Assembly (NCBI GenBank): GCA_013298765.1 | Contig: JAAFJA010000002.1 | Span: 372,001-436,000 of the forward strand | DNA: 64,000 bases | Source: Betaproteobacteria bacterium | GTDB taxonomy: Bacteria; Pseudomonadota; Gammaproteobacteria; Burkholderiales; Casimicrobiaceae | Reading direction: 5' to 3' | Part shown: positions 35,348-45,265 of the stretch, piece after piece | How the letters are laid out: each line of letters opens with the position of its first letter | How positions within the stretch are numbered: position 1 is the first letter of the stretch | Notes under the pieces: model-generated | Database searches by the model: none | What the model saw: the letters and a program-made list of their open reading frames with translations, nothing else | Told to the model about the DNA's origin: nothing | Made by a program: the position numbers and the translations under genes

Positions 35348-36475
35348 TTAGTGCTGCTTTTTAAGATTGGACCCACTGGCTGCGTCGAACCAATGCGCAT
35401 GCGAAAGCTCAAGGCCCACGCGAACACGGTCACCACGCTTTAACGACGCGAGCTCACCGCTTTGGCTCGCGGGAACACGACTGGTAATCGCGGTACCCGC
35501 AACCTTGAAGTACGCGAAAACTTCACTGCCCATGTACTCAATGTGACTCAGCTCAGAATCAAGCCACATGACGCCAGTCGCATCACTTGCGTTGACAAGT
35601 ACGTTCTCCGGGCGCAATCCGAGCGTCACGGTTACGTCAGTCAGCTGGGGCAAGCCTTTCGACGAAAACGACGTGCTCGCCCCGAGAAGTGCGGCAGATG
35701 CCTGGCTATCTGATACCGTCAACCGCGCCTCGAGCATATTCATCTCAGGCGAGCCGATAAAACCAGCAACAAAGGTGTTCGCGGGCTCGTTGTAGAGCAT
35801 CGAGGGCGTGTCGAACTGCTGAATGCGCCCCTCTTTGAGGACACAAATACGCTCCCCCATGGTCATCGCCTCGACTTGATCATGTGTGACGTAAATCACT
35901 GTGCACGGCTGACCTGCAGCTTTCAATTGCTGATGCAACTCGGTAATTCGTACGCGCATCGAGGCGCGCAGCTTTGCATCAAGGTTTGATAGCGGCTCAT
36001 CGAACAGGAAGACTTGTGGCTTCTTCACGATCGCGCGACCCACCGCAACGCGCTGCGACTGGCCACCGGAGAGCTGCCGCGGATATCGATCTAGGAGCGG
36101 CTCAATTTCTAAAAGCTTCGCGGCATCGTTCACCCGTGCTTCAACCTCTGGCTTTGGCAATCCCTGCAACTTCAATCCGAATGCCAGGTTGTCGCGAACC
36201 TTCATGTGCGGGTAGAGTGCATAGTTCTGGAACACCATCGCAGCGCCGCGCTCTTTCGGGGGCAATCGATTCACCACTTTGTCGCCGATCACAAGTTCGC
36301 CCCCCGTGATGCTTTCAAGGCCAGCCACCATTCTCAGCAAGGTGCTTTTCGCGCAACCAGACGGCCCAACAAGAACAACGAATTCGCCATCGTTGATCTT
36401 GAAGTCAATTTCGTGAACCGCTTTGAAGCCGTTTGGATAAACCTTCGCGATCTTATTCAGTGTGACACTTGCCAT
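35348..36475 (-). CDS. togA: Oligogalacturonide ABC transporter, ATP-binding protein
   Basis: This 375-residue ATPase of the MalK/UgpC type has Walker A GPSGCAKST near residue 37, signature LSGGQSQRVAVGRAI near residue 134 and Walker B VFLFDEPLSNLDAKLR near residue 155. It is followed by the regulatory OB-fold domain with LGLRPENV near residue 288. The Cys-Ala in place of the usual Gly-Cys-Gly-Lys spacing is a common variant. It powers the TogMN permease and probably serves only this operon. Confidence 0.88.
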   Translation of the reverse strand: MASVTLNKIAKVYPNGFKAVHEIDFKINDGEFVVLVGPSGCAKSTLLRMVAGLESITGGELVIGDKVVNRLPPKERGAAMVFQNYALYPHMKVRDNLAFGLKLQGLPKPEVEARVNDAAKLLEIEPLLDRYPRQLSGGQSQRVAVGRAIVKKPQVFLFDEPLSNLDAKLRASMRVRITELHQQLKAAGQPCTVIYVTHDQVEAMTMGERICVLKEGRIQQFDTPSMLYNEPANTFVAGFIGSPEMNMLEARLTVSDSQASAALLGASTSFSSKGLPQLTDVTVTLGLRPENVLVNASDATGVMWLDSELSHIEYMGSEVFAYFKVAGTAITSRVPASQSGELASLKRGDRVRVGLELSHAHWFDAASGSNLKKQH

Positions 36476-36505
36476 GTTGCTCGTTCCGTATAGTTTGCGT
36501 TAGGT

Positions 36506-37405
36506 TCAGCCTTTAAGGCCCGTGCTCGCGACGCCGTCAACGAAGTGCCTCTGCGCGGCGAAGAACACTGCCACCGATGGCACCAGTGCGAGTACCGAGA
36601 TCGCAATTACGCTATTCCATTCAACCTCTTCTGTGGCACCAATACTCAGCTTCAATGCGAGCGACACGGGGTATTTCTCGACGCTTGATAGATATATCAG
36701 AGGACCAATAAAGTCGTTCATCGTCCAGATAAATTGGAAGACGATGACCGAAATGATCGCGGGTTTAAGCAAGGGTACGATGATGTACCAAAGCATCTGA
36801 AGGGAATTGCAACCGTCCATCTGCGCCGCCTCTTCCATATCACGCGGAATACCTCGCAAAAATTGCACAAGCATGAACACGAAGAAGGTGTCCGTCGCGA
36901 ATGCGGATGGCAACACGAGCGGCGCGTACGAATCAATCATGTCAAATTGCTGAAACATGATGTATTGGGGAATGCGCAGCACAATCTGTGGCAGCATCAT
37001 CGTTGCGACCATGATGGCAAAAAGTATTTTTTTGCCGAAAAAGTCAAAGCGCGCAAACGCATAGGCCACCAGCACACAGGAAATCACCGTTACGATAATC
37101 CGCGGAATTACGATCAGAAATGAGTTCGCAAAGTAGCGCGTGAATGTGTACTCGGTGCTCGTCTTCCAGCCCTTGACATAGGGCTCCAGCTCGAACTTCG
37201 AAGGCCAGAATCCCACTTGTGTAAAGATTTCAGCATTGGTTTTGAATGAGGCACCGATCAGCCAGATTAGCGGGTAGAGCATTACCAGACCTACTGCAAT
37301 CAGTAGGGCGTAGCGAATGACGGAGTTGATTCGGTCTCTGCGGATCTGATACTGATCCACGGAGCTATCGAATCTGGTGGATTCCTGCGAGGCAACTGCG
37401 CTCAT
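36506..37405 (-). CDS. togN: Oligogalacturonide ABC transporter, permease
   Basis: The 299-residue permease has six predicted membrane segments. The MalG-type coupling loop EEAAQMDGCNSLQMLWYIIVPLLKP lies near residue 192 and contacts the ATPase. The N-terminus is charged and cytoplasmic. The start overlaps the togM stop by four bases (ATGA), so the two are cotranslated, as expected for the two halves of a CUT1 channel. Confidence 0.88.
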   Translation of the reverse strand: MSAVASQESTRFDSSVDQYQIRRDRINSVIRYALLIAVGLVMLYPLIWLIGASFKTNAEIFTQVGFWPSKFELEPYVKGWKTSTEYTFTRYFANSFLIVIPRIIVTVISCVLVAYAFARFDFFGKKILFAIMVATMMLPQIVLRIPQYIMFQQFDMIDSYAPLVLPSAFATDTFFVFMLVQFLRGIPRDMEEAAQMDGCNSLQMLWYIIVPLLKPAIISVIVFQFIWTMNDFIGPLIYLSSVEKYPVSLALKLSIGATEEVEWNSVIAISVLALVPSVAVFFAAQRHFVDGVASTGLKG

Positions 37406-38340
37406 TTGCCCTCCTTTTCACCGGCGTAGTACACCCAGTACTTAGACGAATAAAACGCAATAGCGCTCAAAGCGGCGACGAGTACAAACAACACCCAGGA
37501 CAGCGCAGTGCCGTAGCCCAAATTGAATAGCTTGAAACTTTGCTCGTAGATGTAGAGCGAAAGCAAGTAGGTAGAGTGAAGTGGACCGCCCTCAGTCACC
37601 ATATACGGGCCGTTAAACTCCTGAAATGCGTGCACGGTCTGCATAACGAGATTGAAGAAGATCACCGGCGTAATTAACGGCACCGTGATGCGAAAAAACA
37701 CCGTTCCTTTGCCTGCGCCGTCCATCGCAGCCGCCTCGTATAGAGATTGCGGAACGCTTTGCAGCGCTGCTAAAAAGATCACCATCGATGAGCCGAACTG
37801 CCAGACGTTCAACAGCACAATCGTCCACAGCGAGTACTGTTCGTCGGCGAGCCAAAGGATTGGCGTGCCGCCCAGCGCCACAATGATTTGGTTAATCAAA
37901 CCATCGCGGGAGAAGATAAAGCGCCACAAAATACTTACGGCGATTGAGCCGCCGAGAATAGACGGCAGATAAAAAGCAGAACGGAAAAAATTGATCCCGC
38001 GCAACTTGAAGTTCAAGATTTGCGCAACCATGAGCGCAGCCGCTAGCCGCAGCGGAACGGTCAGCACGACGAACATTAGGGTGACGCTCAGCGACTTCGG
38101 GAACAGTTTGTCTGTCGTGAACATCTCGCGATAGTTCTCAACACCTATGTACTTTGGCGGCTCAATCAGGTCGTATTGCGTAAAAGACAACGCAAACGAC
38201 ATAACGAACGGAAACAGCTTAAACAGTACGACCCCGATTACAAAGGGCAACACATACATAAAGCCAATACGTCGATTCTCATACACGGCTTTGGGCCTCC
38301 GATTTGAGCGTTCGCGCGCACTGATCGTGGCTGACACCAC
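37402..38340 (-). CDS. togM: Oligogalacturonide ABC transporter, permease
   Basis: The 312-residue partner permease is of the MalF/UgpA type, with six membrane segments and the coupling loop YEAAAMDGAGKGTVFFRITVPLITP near residue 205. It is the first gene of the tog operon. The 149 bases upstream, shared with the divergent pectin methylesterase, contain the GATGTCTGACATC palindrome, so both directions may be controlled by one repressor. Confidence 0.88.
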   Translation of the reverse strand: MVSATISARERSNRRPKAVYENRRIGFMYVLPFVIGVVLFKLFPFVMSFALSFTQYDLIEPPKYIGVENYREMFTTDKLFPKSLSVTLMFVVLTVPLRLAAALMVAQILNFKLRGINFFRSAFYLPSILGGSIAVSILWRFIFSRDGLINQIIVALGGTPILWLADEQYSLWTIVLLNVWQFGSSMVIFLAALQSVPQSLYEAAAMDGAGKGTVFFRITVPLITPVIFFNLVMQTVHAFQEFNGPYMVTEGGPLHSTYLLSLYIYEQSFKLFNLGYGTALSWVLFVLVAALSAIAFYSSKYWVYYAGEKEGK

Positions 38341-38439
38341 CTGCTATACGGCCACTAACCACATTCGCTCCTTGTTTCATCAGTGTCCGCCAAGCTTTTT
38401 GTTTTTTGTGCGGCAAAACGAAATGTAGCATACTTATAT

Positions 38440-38452
38440 GATGTCTGACATC
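38440..38452. promoter_or_regulatory. Perfect palindromic operator candidate between togM and pectin methylesterase
   Basis: GATGTCTGACATC is identical to the site upstream of garR and is flanked by TATAT and CTATTTAT. It lies 38 bases before the esterase ATG and about 100 bases before the togM start, a good position to control the divergent pair. Confidence 0.65.
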
Positions 38453-38489
38453 CTATTTATGTTTACCTCTCTTGAGTTAAGTACAAGCT

Positions 38490-39662
38490 ATGCACACCAC
38501 ACGCCGACGCTGTTTCAGCATGCCCGCCGCTCTGGCAATGACCTCCATCTTGAGCGGATGCAGTTGGCTCCCAACAGCGATCAACGCGCCCGGTGACGAT
38601 TCGATTGCGAACGCTGTCGTAGATGAAAAATTTTTCGGTCCAACAGGCGCGCTCATCCGCGGGGTTCCGTACTTTCGCACGCTTCAACAGGCTTTAGACG
38701 CAGTCCCCGATCAACATGCGCACGATGTCTGGCGCATTGCAATCCGAAAGGGCCGCTATCGCGAGAAACTTGAAATTCGAAAGTCAAACGTTCATCTCAT
38801 TGGCGAGGAGCGCGAATCCACCGTCATAAGTTTCGATGCGTATTCAGGACAGACGCGTCCATCGGGCGTGGGAACATGGACGACCTACGGCTGCGCAACG
38901 CTTACGGTGCGCGCCCCGGGATTCGCAGCATCGGGCCTCACCATTGAGAACAGTTTTGACTATCTCTCGAATGATGCAAAGTTGCCCACCGATCCGACCT
39001 ACACCAATGATCCGCAAGCGGTTGCGCTTATGCTCGCAAGCGGCTCTGACAAAGCGGTGCTGCGAAACGTGTCAATGACCGGACACCAAGACACCCTATT
39101 TGTCGACGCAGGGCGCAGCTATTTCAGGGACTGTTCCGTGAGCGGAAATGTAGATTTCATTTTTGGCGCAGGACAGGCAGTGTTCGAAGCCTGTGACATT
39201 GTGAGCCGACCACGGCGTAAGCACAACGTTTCGCCACATGGATACGTCACGGCACCAAGCACGCAATTGCAAGAGCGCCACGGCCTCCTGTTTCTGCGCT
39301 GCAAACTCATCCGAGAAAACGCTCAAGTGCCCGCCAACTCGCATGCATTAGGACGGCCGTGGCATCCGGCCGTGACTTTCCCAGATGGTCGATATGCTGA
39401 TCCAAACGCGGTCGGCAGTAGCGTTTTCATTGAGTGTTTCATGGATGACCATATCACCGAGGTCGGCTGGTGGTCGATGACTGGGCTGCAGAAAAGCGGA
39501 CCAACACGAACCGTATTCTTGCCCGAGGATTCACGCTTTTTTGAGTATCGCAGCAGCGGACCAGGCGCATCGAAACCAGGAAACGTTAAGCGTAGACAGC
39601 TAAGCCAAACCGACGCTGCGCGCTACACACTCGCCGATGTGTTCAGCGATTGGAAGCCTTAA
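38490..39662 (+). CDS. Pectin methylesterase (CE8), probable lipoprotein
   Basis: The 390-residue esterase removes methyl groups from pectin so that pectate lyase can act. A lipoprotein signal ends ILSGC near residue 24. CE8 hallmarks are VSMTGHQDTLFVDAGRSYF near residue 193, GNVDFIFGAGQAVFE near residue 216 (catalytic Asp in each) and LGRPWHP near residue 290 (substrate Arg). It is divergent from the tog operon. The ribosome binding site is weak. Membrane anchoring is inferred from the lipobox. Confidence 0.9.
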   Translation: MHTTRRRCFSMPAALAMTSILSGCSWLPTAINAPGDDSIANAVVDEKFFGPTGALIRGVPYFRTLQQALDAVPDQHAHDVWRIAIRKGRYREKLEIRKSNVHLIGEERESTVISFDAYSGQTRPSGVGTWTTYGCATLTVRAPGFAASGLTIENSFDYLSNDAKLPTDPTYTNDPQAVALMLASGSDKAVLRNVSMTGHQDTLFVDAGRSYFRDCSVSGNVDFIFGAGQAVFEACDIVSRPRRKHNVSPHGYVTAPSTQLQERHGLLFLRCKLIRENAQVPANSHALGRPWHPAVTFPDGRYADPNAVGSSVFIECFMDDHITEVGWWSMTGLQKSGPTRTVFLPEDSRFFEYRSSGPGASKPGNVKRRQLSQTDAARYTLADVFSDWKP

Positions 39663-39802
39663 GGGAGTGCTCAAAGCGCCTGTCGGCACAATAGCGTTCT
39701 TGCGACGTGTTCAAGGCGAATTCTGCGAGAGCGAAGCTTATAAGCCGAGTTGAACGCCCGACGCAGCAGATACGAACGCTAGGAATCTACTCGCCCGACA
39801 GT

Positions 39803-40606
39803 CTAACGGCGAAGATACCTAGCGAGCGCGGGCACGTATACATTGATTTCTTCTGCCATGATCTTTGCGAAAAGTGCCGCACCTTTTGCACCGAGATGCG
39901 TATAGTCGAATCGGCTTTTGACCCCATCCGGTAGGGTAGCTTGAGGTCGCGGCTCCTCAGCAAGCGTATCCGCCTCCGTGCTGCCCATCGCCGCGACAGC
40001 TGCATAACTTTTCGCATTCAAATCGATCACGGCGACAAACTTATCTTGCGCAATCTTGATCACCGACTCAGCCCATGGGCGTAAATCATTCTGTAGCGTA
40101 CCGTCCTTGAAGCTTCGACGCGTCAGTGGCGTCACCAAAACCGCCTGTCCGCCGCCCGTTTGGACCTCTTCCACGTAGCGTGAGATGTTGAGCGGAAACT
40201 CGGTTACGAGATCGGTGGATCGGCCGAGTTTGCCAGGTTGGTCGTTGTGGCCAAATTGAATCAACACAAACGTCGTTCGCGGACTTCGGCTCGTACGATT
40301 GTGGGAAAGAATCGTCTGCACGTTGTCCCACAAGCCCTCTGCGCGGAAGCTTTTTGAGCTACGCCCGCCGCGCGCCAAGTTGACACATTCCACCTCTGCA
40401 GTAAAGAGTTTGCAGAGGGCATCACCATAACCTGTTCGCGTGGCCATGGTCGAGTCGCCCACCAGCACGACGCGCACAGGTGCAACACTTGTAATTGCGA
40501 CCGATTCATCTTCATTCATTTTTTCTGCGCTCACCGTTGTTGAGACACCGAGGAAAAATGTCGCAATTGCGCCTGTCGCGCCAAGAAAATTTCTCCGTTT
40601 TTTCAA
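39803..40606 (-). CDS. Rhamnogalacturonan acetylesterase (SGNH hydrolase, CE12)
   Basis: The 267-residue product starts at a TTG (40604-40606) preceded by GGAG; no ATG fits. The N-terminus KKRRNFLGATGAIATFFLG is a twin-arginine-type export signal. SGNH motifs are VVLVGDSTMATRTGYGD near residue 47 (catalytic Ser), GGRSSKSF, LIQFGHNDQPGK near residue 115 (Asn) and FDYTHLGAKGAALFAK near residue 240 (Asp and His). The enzyme should remove acetyl groups from rhamnogalacturonan in pectin. It is transcribed in the same direction as the TonB receptor, 91 bases downstream of it. Confidence 0.88.
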   Translation of the reverse strand: MKKRRNFLGATGAIATFFLGVSTTVSAEKMNEDESVAITSVAPVRVVLVGDSTMATRTGYGDALCKLFTAEVECVNLARGGRSSKSFRAEGLWDNVQTILSHNRTSRSPRTTFVLIQFGHNDQPGKLGRSTDLVTEFPLNISRYVEEVQTGGGQAVLVTPLTRRSFKDGTLQNDLRPWAESVIKIAQDKFVAVIDLNAKSYAAVAAMGSTEADTLAEEPRPQATLPDGVKSRFDYTHLGAKGAALFAKIMAEEINVYVPALARYLRR

Positions 40607-40697
40607 TGGTTAGACTCCAAAAAAATACCGCGCTACAGTCACCTGGAGCGCGGCGTTCATTCACCAACCTAGGCCGCCTGACTGGCCTAGGCTTGCG

Positions 40698-43697
40698 CTA
40701 GAACTTATAGCGGAACCCTGCGAGGTACTCGCGGCCGGTAACGTTGTTTACGACTACCCCATTGCGATCACGGCTCACAAATTGGTCGTTCGCCTGATTG
40801 GTCAGGTTCGCGCCCTCTAAAGTGAACTCAAGCTTGTCGTTCCATTTGTATGACATCGAAACATCAACGTTAAAGGTCTTGTTCTTGCCTTCAACATCGT
40901 TATTGTTTTGTCCAGGAACGCGCGTCAGGAATGCGCTACGGTGAGTGCCCGTCACCCGTGCGCTTACACGGCCATTGTCGTAATAGAGCGTGGCACCGTA
41001 CGAGCGTGGCGACAAGTTCAGCAGGTCATCCGTGATCGTTGTGCTACTCGTTGGCGATATCTGGTAATTGATTCGACTTTTCACAAACGTGTAGTTCGCC
41101 TGAATTCCGAAGTTCCTAAATTCACCTGGCAGGAACGTAAACGGTTGCTGATAGTTGATCTCAAAGCCGTTCAGTTTGCCGCCCGGGGTATTGACTGGGG
41201 TCGTCACCTGGAACACTTCGCTGCCGTTGAAGTTCGACGGCAGAAGCGAAAGCGGCAATCCCGTCTCATTGAACGGAACGTTCACGCGCAAGTTTTGGAT
41301 GTAGGTGTTGATATCTTTGTGGAACAAGCCCAAACCGAGTAGCGCATTCTTCCCAAAATACCACTCGAAGCTTGCATCAAGCGTCTTCGCGCGGAACGGC
41401 TTCAACAACGGATTTCCACTGGTTACCGAAAGCGTACCGGTGGTGCTGATCGAACCGCCCGGGCTTAAAAAGCCGAGCTGCGGACGCGTCATTACCTTAG
41501 CGGCCGCCAATCGCACCACGAAATCTTTCGTTACGTCAATTGCAATGTTTGCCGACGGCAGGAAATCATCGTAGGAGTGATCGACTGTCACGAGCGCACC
41601 GCCGCCTGCGGCTTGATAGCCGTACGCAGAAACCTTTGTTTGCACGTAGCGCGCGCCGATGTTGCCGCGGACTTGTCGATTAAACAGACGTGCGTTGTAG
41701 TCCGCCATGAACCAGCCACCGGTGTCGGTCTCAGTCACGCCACGGTTGTTTCCGCGTGCGTTGCCGTTGGTGATTGAGGACAAAGTGAAGTCCCCAGGGC
41801 CGCCGGCCGGACCGCTGATGATGCAGTTGCAATAGATGTTGTAGGCCTGTGCAATCGCGTTTAGATTGGGAATCACCCACGACGTTGGCGTCCCAGTCGG
41901 AAGATTCAGGCCGCGCCCGAAACCTGTCAGCGTTGTAGTTAAGCTCGCGACAGACGTCCCTGCCGGCGGTGCGAAGATTGTGTCGTTCTGATTGACCCGG
42001 CGGAACTCATAAGTATCGAACGAGTATTTCTTAAAGTCAGGACCAAATTTAACCGTCCAGTTATCGTTTGCCTCCCAAGCTACGTTGAGTTGCGCGACGT
42101 CATTGCGATTATTCGATCCCTGGGGTCGAATCCGAATTTCACTCGCAGTGGTGTTGGCAATCGTACTCGGCTGTGTGCCAGATGCCACTGTGGGCACCGA
42201 CACTAGCGTCAAAACACCGCCTGGCTGAGTCACATCGAACGGGTACTTGATCGCGGGAAGTCTGTCGTTACCGCGGAAGTCGATCTCGTATCCGTTTACG
42301 TTAAGCGCATCGAGCGTTGTCGTGGTCTGAATTGGGTTTCGGAACTTCGAGTCAGCGCGACCAAGCTTCGCGGTCAGCTTTAACGTGTCTGAGAAGGAGT
42401 GTTCGAACGTAAGCGTAGGCTGCGTGAACTCCGTCGTGAGTTTGTCGAAGCGCGATTCAGCGCGAATATCAACGCCGTTGTACACACCACGCAGCAGTCC
42501 GCCGTTGGCTGCGTACTGAGCGGAAACAACGCTCGTTTGCGGTTTTCCGCCCTGGGCCGCAGTCCGGCTAAATGACAAGGCTTGAAGGAAGTCTTCTTGG
42601 CGTGTTGCATCGAGCTTCGAATACATCATGTCCAAGGTCATCAGCGTTCCAGCGCGGGGGCGCCACTGAACGGAACCCGTGAGGCCGAGCCGGTCTTGGT
42701 CATGTGTCAGGCGCCCGTAGCGCGGGAGCCGCGGATGGAAATTGCTCGCGAGACTCGCCTGGTTATACGCATCAGTGGCGGCTGTTGACGCAGGCAAACG
42801 CGCTACATTTTGCGCAGCGGGTCCGCACGTGGTTGCTGTTGACGTGCTTGGATTTGCAGTCAAGCCTTGCGGTGCGCACCACCCCCCTGATGAGGGGCCG
42901 TTGTCCCAGCGAACTGTACTGAAGCCCTCTTCGAGCGTTTGTCGCTGAGAGTAAGCCCCTGAAATTAGCGCGCCAAACGTTCCGTTTGCCCATGTGTTTG
43001 AGAGCAAGAATGCGGCGCGAGGCGCAGTCTTTTGCGATAGATCGTTGTAGCGCTCTTTGATTGAGAATGCGGCGCGGAATCCCTTGGAGTCAAATGGGCG
43101 CGCGGTCTGGAGATCTACGGTTGCGCCAAGCGATCCCTCGTCGACATCCGCCGACGCGCTCTTACGAACCGTGATGGAGTTAAAGAGTTCTGCTGCGAAA
43201 ACGTTGAAGTCGAAGCCGCGTGAACGGTTATTTCCGCCGGAGCTATCGGTGCCGCCCGTGGTGGCGAGCCCCTCGATTCCGTTGATCCGAACACGGGTGA
43301 AATCCAAACCCAAACCGCGAACAGTAATGTTGCGACCTTCACCAGCATCCCGATCAATCACTACGCCTGGAATGCGCTGGAGCGATTCAGCAAGGTTGGT
43401 ATCCGGGAACTTGCCGATATCTTCGGCCTTGATGACATCCACGATCCCCGTCTCTTCGCGCTTTGCAGTCATCGCACTTTCCAGCGATGCGCGAAATCCG
43501 GTGATGACAATCGCCTCAACTTTACTTGGCTGCGTCGCCGAATCAGCGCTCGAGGAAGAAGGCGCATTTGCTGCGCTCGGAGTCGCGGGCGTTGCTGGCG
43601 CTGAGGGCGGAGCGGCTTGTTGCGCTGAGGCTTGCCCCCACGCGATTAAGAGTCCGAGGGCGAGCGGCGACAAGCGCAGCGAATGGGGTCTACTCAC
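40698..43697 (-). CDS. TonB-dependent receptor for pectin oligomers
   Basis: This 999-residue outer-membrane receptor begins at a GTG (43695-43697) with AGGAGG upstream and has a signal peptide ending GQASAQQ. After a Pro/Ala/Ser linker comes a TonB-box-like VEAIVITGFRASLE, then a plug domain with GKFPDTNLAESLQRIPGVVID near residue 94 and RNITVRGLG near residue 122. The barrel ends in REYLAGFRYKF, with the terminal Phe expected for barrel insertion. The plug style is that of carbohydrate receptors (TIGR01782-like). The neighbours are pectin enzymes, so oligogalacturonide or rhamnogalacturonan fragments are the likely cargo. Confidence 0.9.
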   Translation of the reverse strand: MSRPHSLRLSPLALGLLIAWGQASAQQAAPPSAPATPATPSAANAPSSSSADSATQPSKVEAIVITGFRASLESAMTAKREETGIVDVIKAEDIGKFPDTNLAESLQRIPGVVIDRDAGEGRNITVRGLGLDFTRVRINGIEGLATTGGTDSSGGNNRSRGFDFNVFAAELFNSITVRKSASADVDEGSLGATVDLQTARPFDSKGFRAAFSIKERYNDLSQKTAPRAAFLLSNTWANGTFGALISGAYSQRQTLEEGFSTVRWDNGPSSGGWCAPQGLTANPSTSTATTCGPAAQNVARLPASTAATDAYNQASLASNFHPRLPRYGRLTHDQDRLGLTGSVQWRPRAGTLMTLDMMYSKLDATRQEDFLQALSFSRTAAQGGKPQTSVVSAQYAANGGLLRGVYNGVDIRAESRFDKLTTEFTQPTLTFEHSFSDTLKLTAKLGRADSKFRNPIQTTTTLDALNVNGYEIDFRGNDRLPAIKYPFDVTQPGGVLTLVSVPTVASGTQPSTIANTTASEIRIRPQGSNNRNDVAQLNVAWEANDNWTVKFGPDFKKYSFDTYEFRRVNQNDTIFAPPAGTSVASLTTTLTGFGRGLNLPTGTPTSWVIPNLNAIAQAYNIYCNCIISGPAGGPGDFTLSSITNGNARGNNRGVTETDTGGWFMADYNARLFNRQVRGNIGARYVQTKVSAYGYQAAGGGALVTVDHSYDDFLPSANIAIDVTKDFVVRLAAAKVMTRPQLGFLSPGGSISTTGTLSVTSGNPLLKPFRAKTLDASFEWYFGKNALLGLGLFHKDINTYIQNLRVNVPFNETGLPLSLLPSNFNGSEVFQVTTPVNTPGGKLNGFEINYQQPFTFLPGEFRNFGIQANYTFVKSRINYQISPTSSTTITDDLLNLSPRSYGATLYYDNGRVSARVTGTHRSAFLTRVPGQNNNDVEGKNKTFNVDVSMSYKWNDKLEFTLEGANLTNQANDQFVSRDRNGVVVNNVTGREYLAGFRYKF

Positions 43698-44373
43698 GGG
43701 GCGATCCTCCTATGTTGATGCCTTATGTTTCGTGCTTCCTAAGAGCGCTGTGATGCGACGTGTCAGCCAATACGGTCGTCGCTGCGCGAGCTGAATACAG
43801 TGGCCGCTCTGCGGCCTTGCCTTATTTCCACTCACCTAGCGTTCGCCACAACCGCGACCGTCCTCCAGTAGCGTGCACCACAACACAACTCTCTTAATGA
43901 AGCATAGCATAGTCATCATACATCTTACAACCGACAACCGATGATTCGGTTCATTAGCGCCGACGGGGGTGCGGAAATCAACATTCATGCGCGGTTGGCT
44001 CGTTCGAAGGCACCGGAGGGCGAACCGCGAGTAGCCCCCAGCTTTAAGGGGACGATGGCGTGTCGATTGAGTCGTCAGGGCCTGCTAGCACTGACACGCG
44101 CTTGAGCGTTAGACGCGCTGAGCGTTTCAAGGTTGGGAGTCCTTGCAGTAGGGTGATGTGGTGTCCACGTGAACGAACGCGCACGTCGCGAACAACACGC
44201 TTACCCGTCACCGCCCCCCTGCTCGTCACCATGGGGCGGAGTCGCCTGGGTATGCGCTAGACGCCGCTCACAGTAGTTCTCATCCGAAACGAGACGTCAG
44301 ATGGGAAATGGAAACGGCATCGGCGCGCAAAATTTCAGCGTCTGACCGATGTCCGAGCCCGTGCCCGACTCGG
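43698..44373. other. Long intergenic region upstream of the TonB receptor
   Basis: I see no convincing gene in these 676 bases. A degenerate relative of the operator palindrome lies at 43912-43924. Two short overlapping frames of about 62 and 66 codons on opposite strands near 44044-44260 have no recognisable product. AT-rich sequence near 43890-43945 probably holds the receptor promoter. Confidence 0.4.
43912..43924 (-). promoter_or_regulatory. Weak copy of the GntR-type operator upstream of the TonB receptor
   Basis: Read on the minus strand, GATGTATGATGAC matches the palindrome GATGTCTGACATC at 9 of 13 bases. It lies about 215 bases before the receptor start in an AT-rich stretch. Alone it would not be convincing. 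It is listed because perfect copies flank other genes of the locus. Confidence 0.3.
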
Positions 44374-45126
44374 CTATTTCGTGGCGTTGGCAGCGGCGGC
44401 GTCAGCCTCTGCTGCGCGACGGAGTCGCTCGCGACTGTTAATCAGATGCAGACGCATCGCGGCTCTCGCGGACTCAGTATCTCCGCGCGCAATGGCATCG
44501 CATATCTCCCTATGCTCGCGGTTTACGCGCTCTAAGTAAGCCAACTTGTCTTCCATGACAATCTTTGGCGAGTTGAGCCGCGCTCGCGGAATGACTGTTG
44601 TTCCGAGGTGTCGCATCAAACCGTAGAAATGCGGGTTTTGTGTTGCCTCGGCAATTGCGAGGTGAAACTTGAAGTCGGCGTCGACGGTGTCAACATCACC
44701 GCGCGCACTTTCTTCGAACTCGTTTAGCGCCTGATACATCTGCGCGACTTGAGCTTCAGTCCGTCTTGAGGCGGCCAGTCCTGCTGTTTCCGTTTCGAGA
44801 CTCGCCCGCAATTCCAGTAAATGCACCACATCCAAAATCGTCTCAATCTCAGCTGGCGAGATATTGAAACCCGTGTCCCGTGGCAGCTCCTCTGTGACAA
44901 AGCTTCCAATGCCGTGACGCGTGATGACGAGTCCAGCCTGTTGTAGCCTTGACAACGTCTCGCGCACAACTGTTCGGCTCACGCCATGCTCCAGCATCAA
45001 TTCAGATTCGGTGGGCATTCGGCCACCGAGGGGGTAGTAGCCCGTGCGAATCCTCTCGTCCATCAAGACAAGTAGATCTTGTGCAAGACTTCGTCTGGGC
45101 GGGCGCGGGGCGGTGATAGCTGACAT
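44374..45126 (-). CDS. FadR-subfamily GntR transcriptional regulator
   Basis: The 250-residue regulator has an N-terminal winged helix-turn-helix, GGRMPTESELMLEHGVSRTVVRETLSRL (residues about 37-64), and an all-helical FCD ligand domain. That domain holds metal-binding positions near LDVVHLLELRASLE, DADFKFHLAIAEATQNP and HREICDAIARGD. Relatives (ExuR, UxuR, GguR types) respond to uronates or aldarates. It is divergent from udh with 139 bases between, where a relative of the GATGTCTGACATC palindrome lies. It probably represses the whole locus, with a uronate or aldarate as inducer; this is inference. Confidence 0.88.
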   Translation of the reverse strand: MSAITAPRPPRRSLAQDLLVLMDERIRTGYYPLGGRMPTESELMLEHGVSRTVVRETLSRLQQAGLVITRHGIGSFVTEELPRDTGFNISPAEIETILDVVHLLELRASLETETAGLAASRRTEAQVAQMYQALNEFEESARGDVDTVDADFKFHLAIAEATQNPHFYGLMRHLGTTVIPRARLNSPKIVMEDKLAYLERVNREHREICDAIARGDTESARAAMRLHLINSRERLRRAAEADAAAANATK

Positions 45127-45240
45127 ATCCGTTTGATCTTTTCGTCGCTTTGGTGACGGCGTGTTAGCGGTCGATTATCGTTGGTCCAGGCAGTGGCGCT
45201 GGTATGGACGCATCCGAAACCGCATAACGACTTGTTGTAT

Positions 45241-45253
45241 GATATCGGACAAT
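45241..45253 (+). promoter_or_regulatory. Operator candidate upstream of uronate dehydrogenase
   Basis: GATATCGGACAAT shares 9 of 13 bases with the perfect palindrome found twice in the locus. It is preceded by TTGTAT and ends about 12 bases before the udh ATG, where a bound repressor could block transcription or its start. Confidence 0.45.
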
Positions 45254-45265
45254 TAGGGGGAACGG

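Noticed and set aside
44044-44260. Two opposite-strand short frames of about 62 and 66 codons
   Set aside because: They overlap each other, have no ribosome binding site or recognisable domain, and are biased as expected for chance frames.
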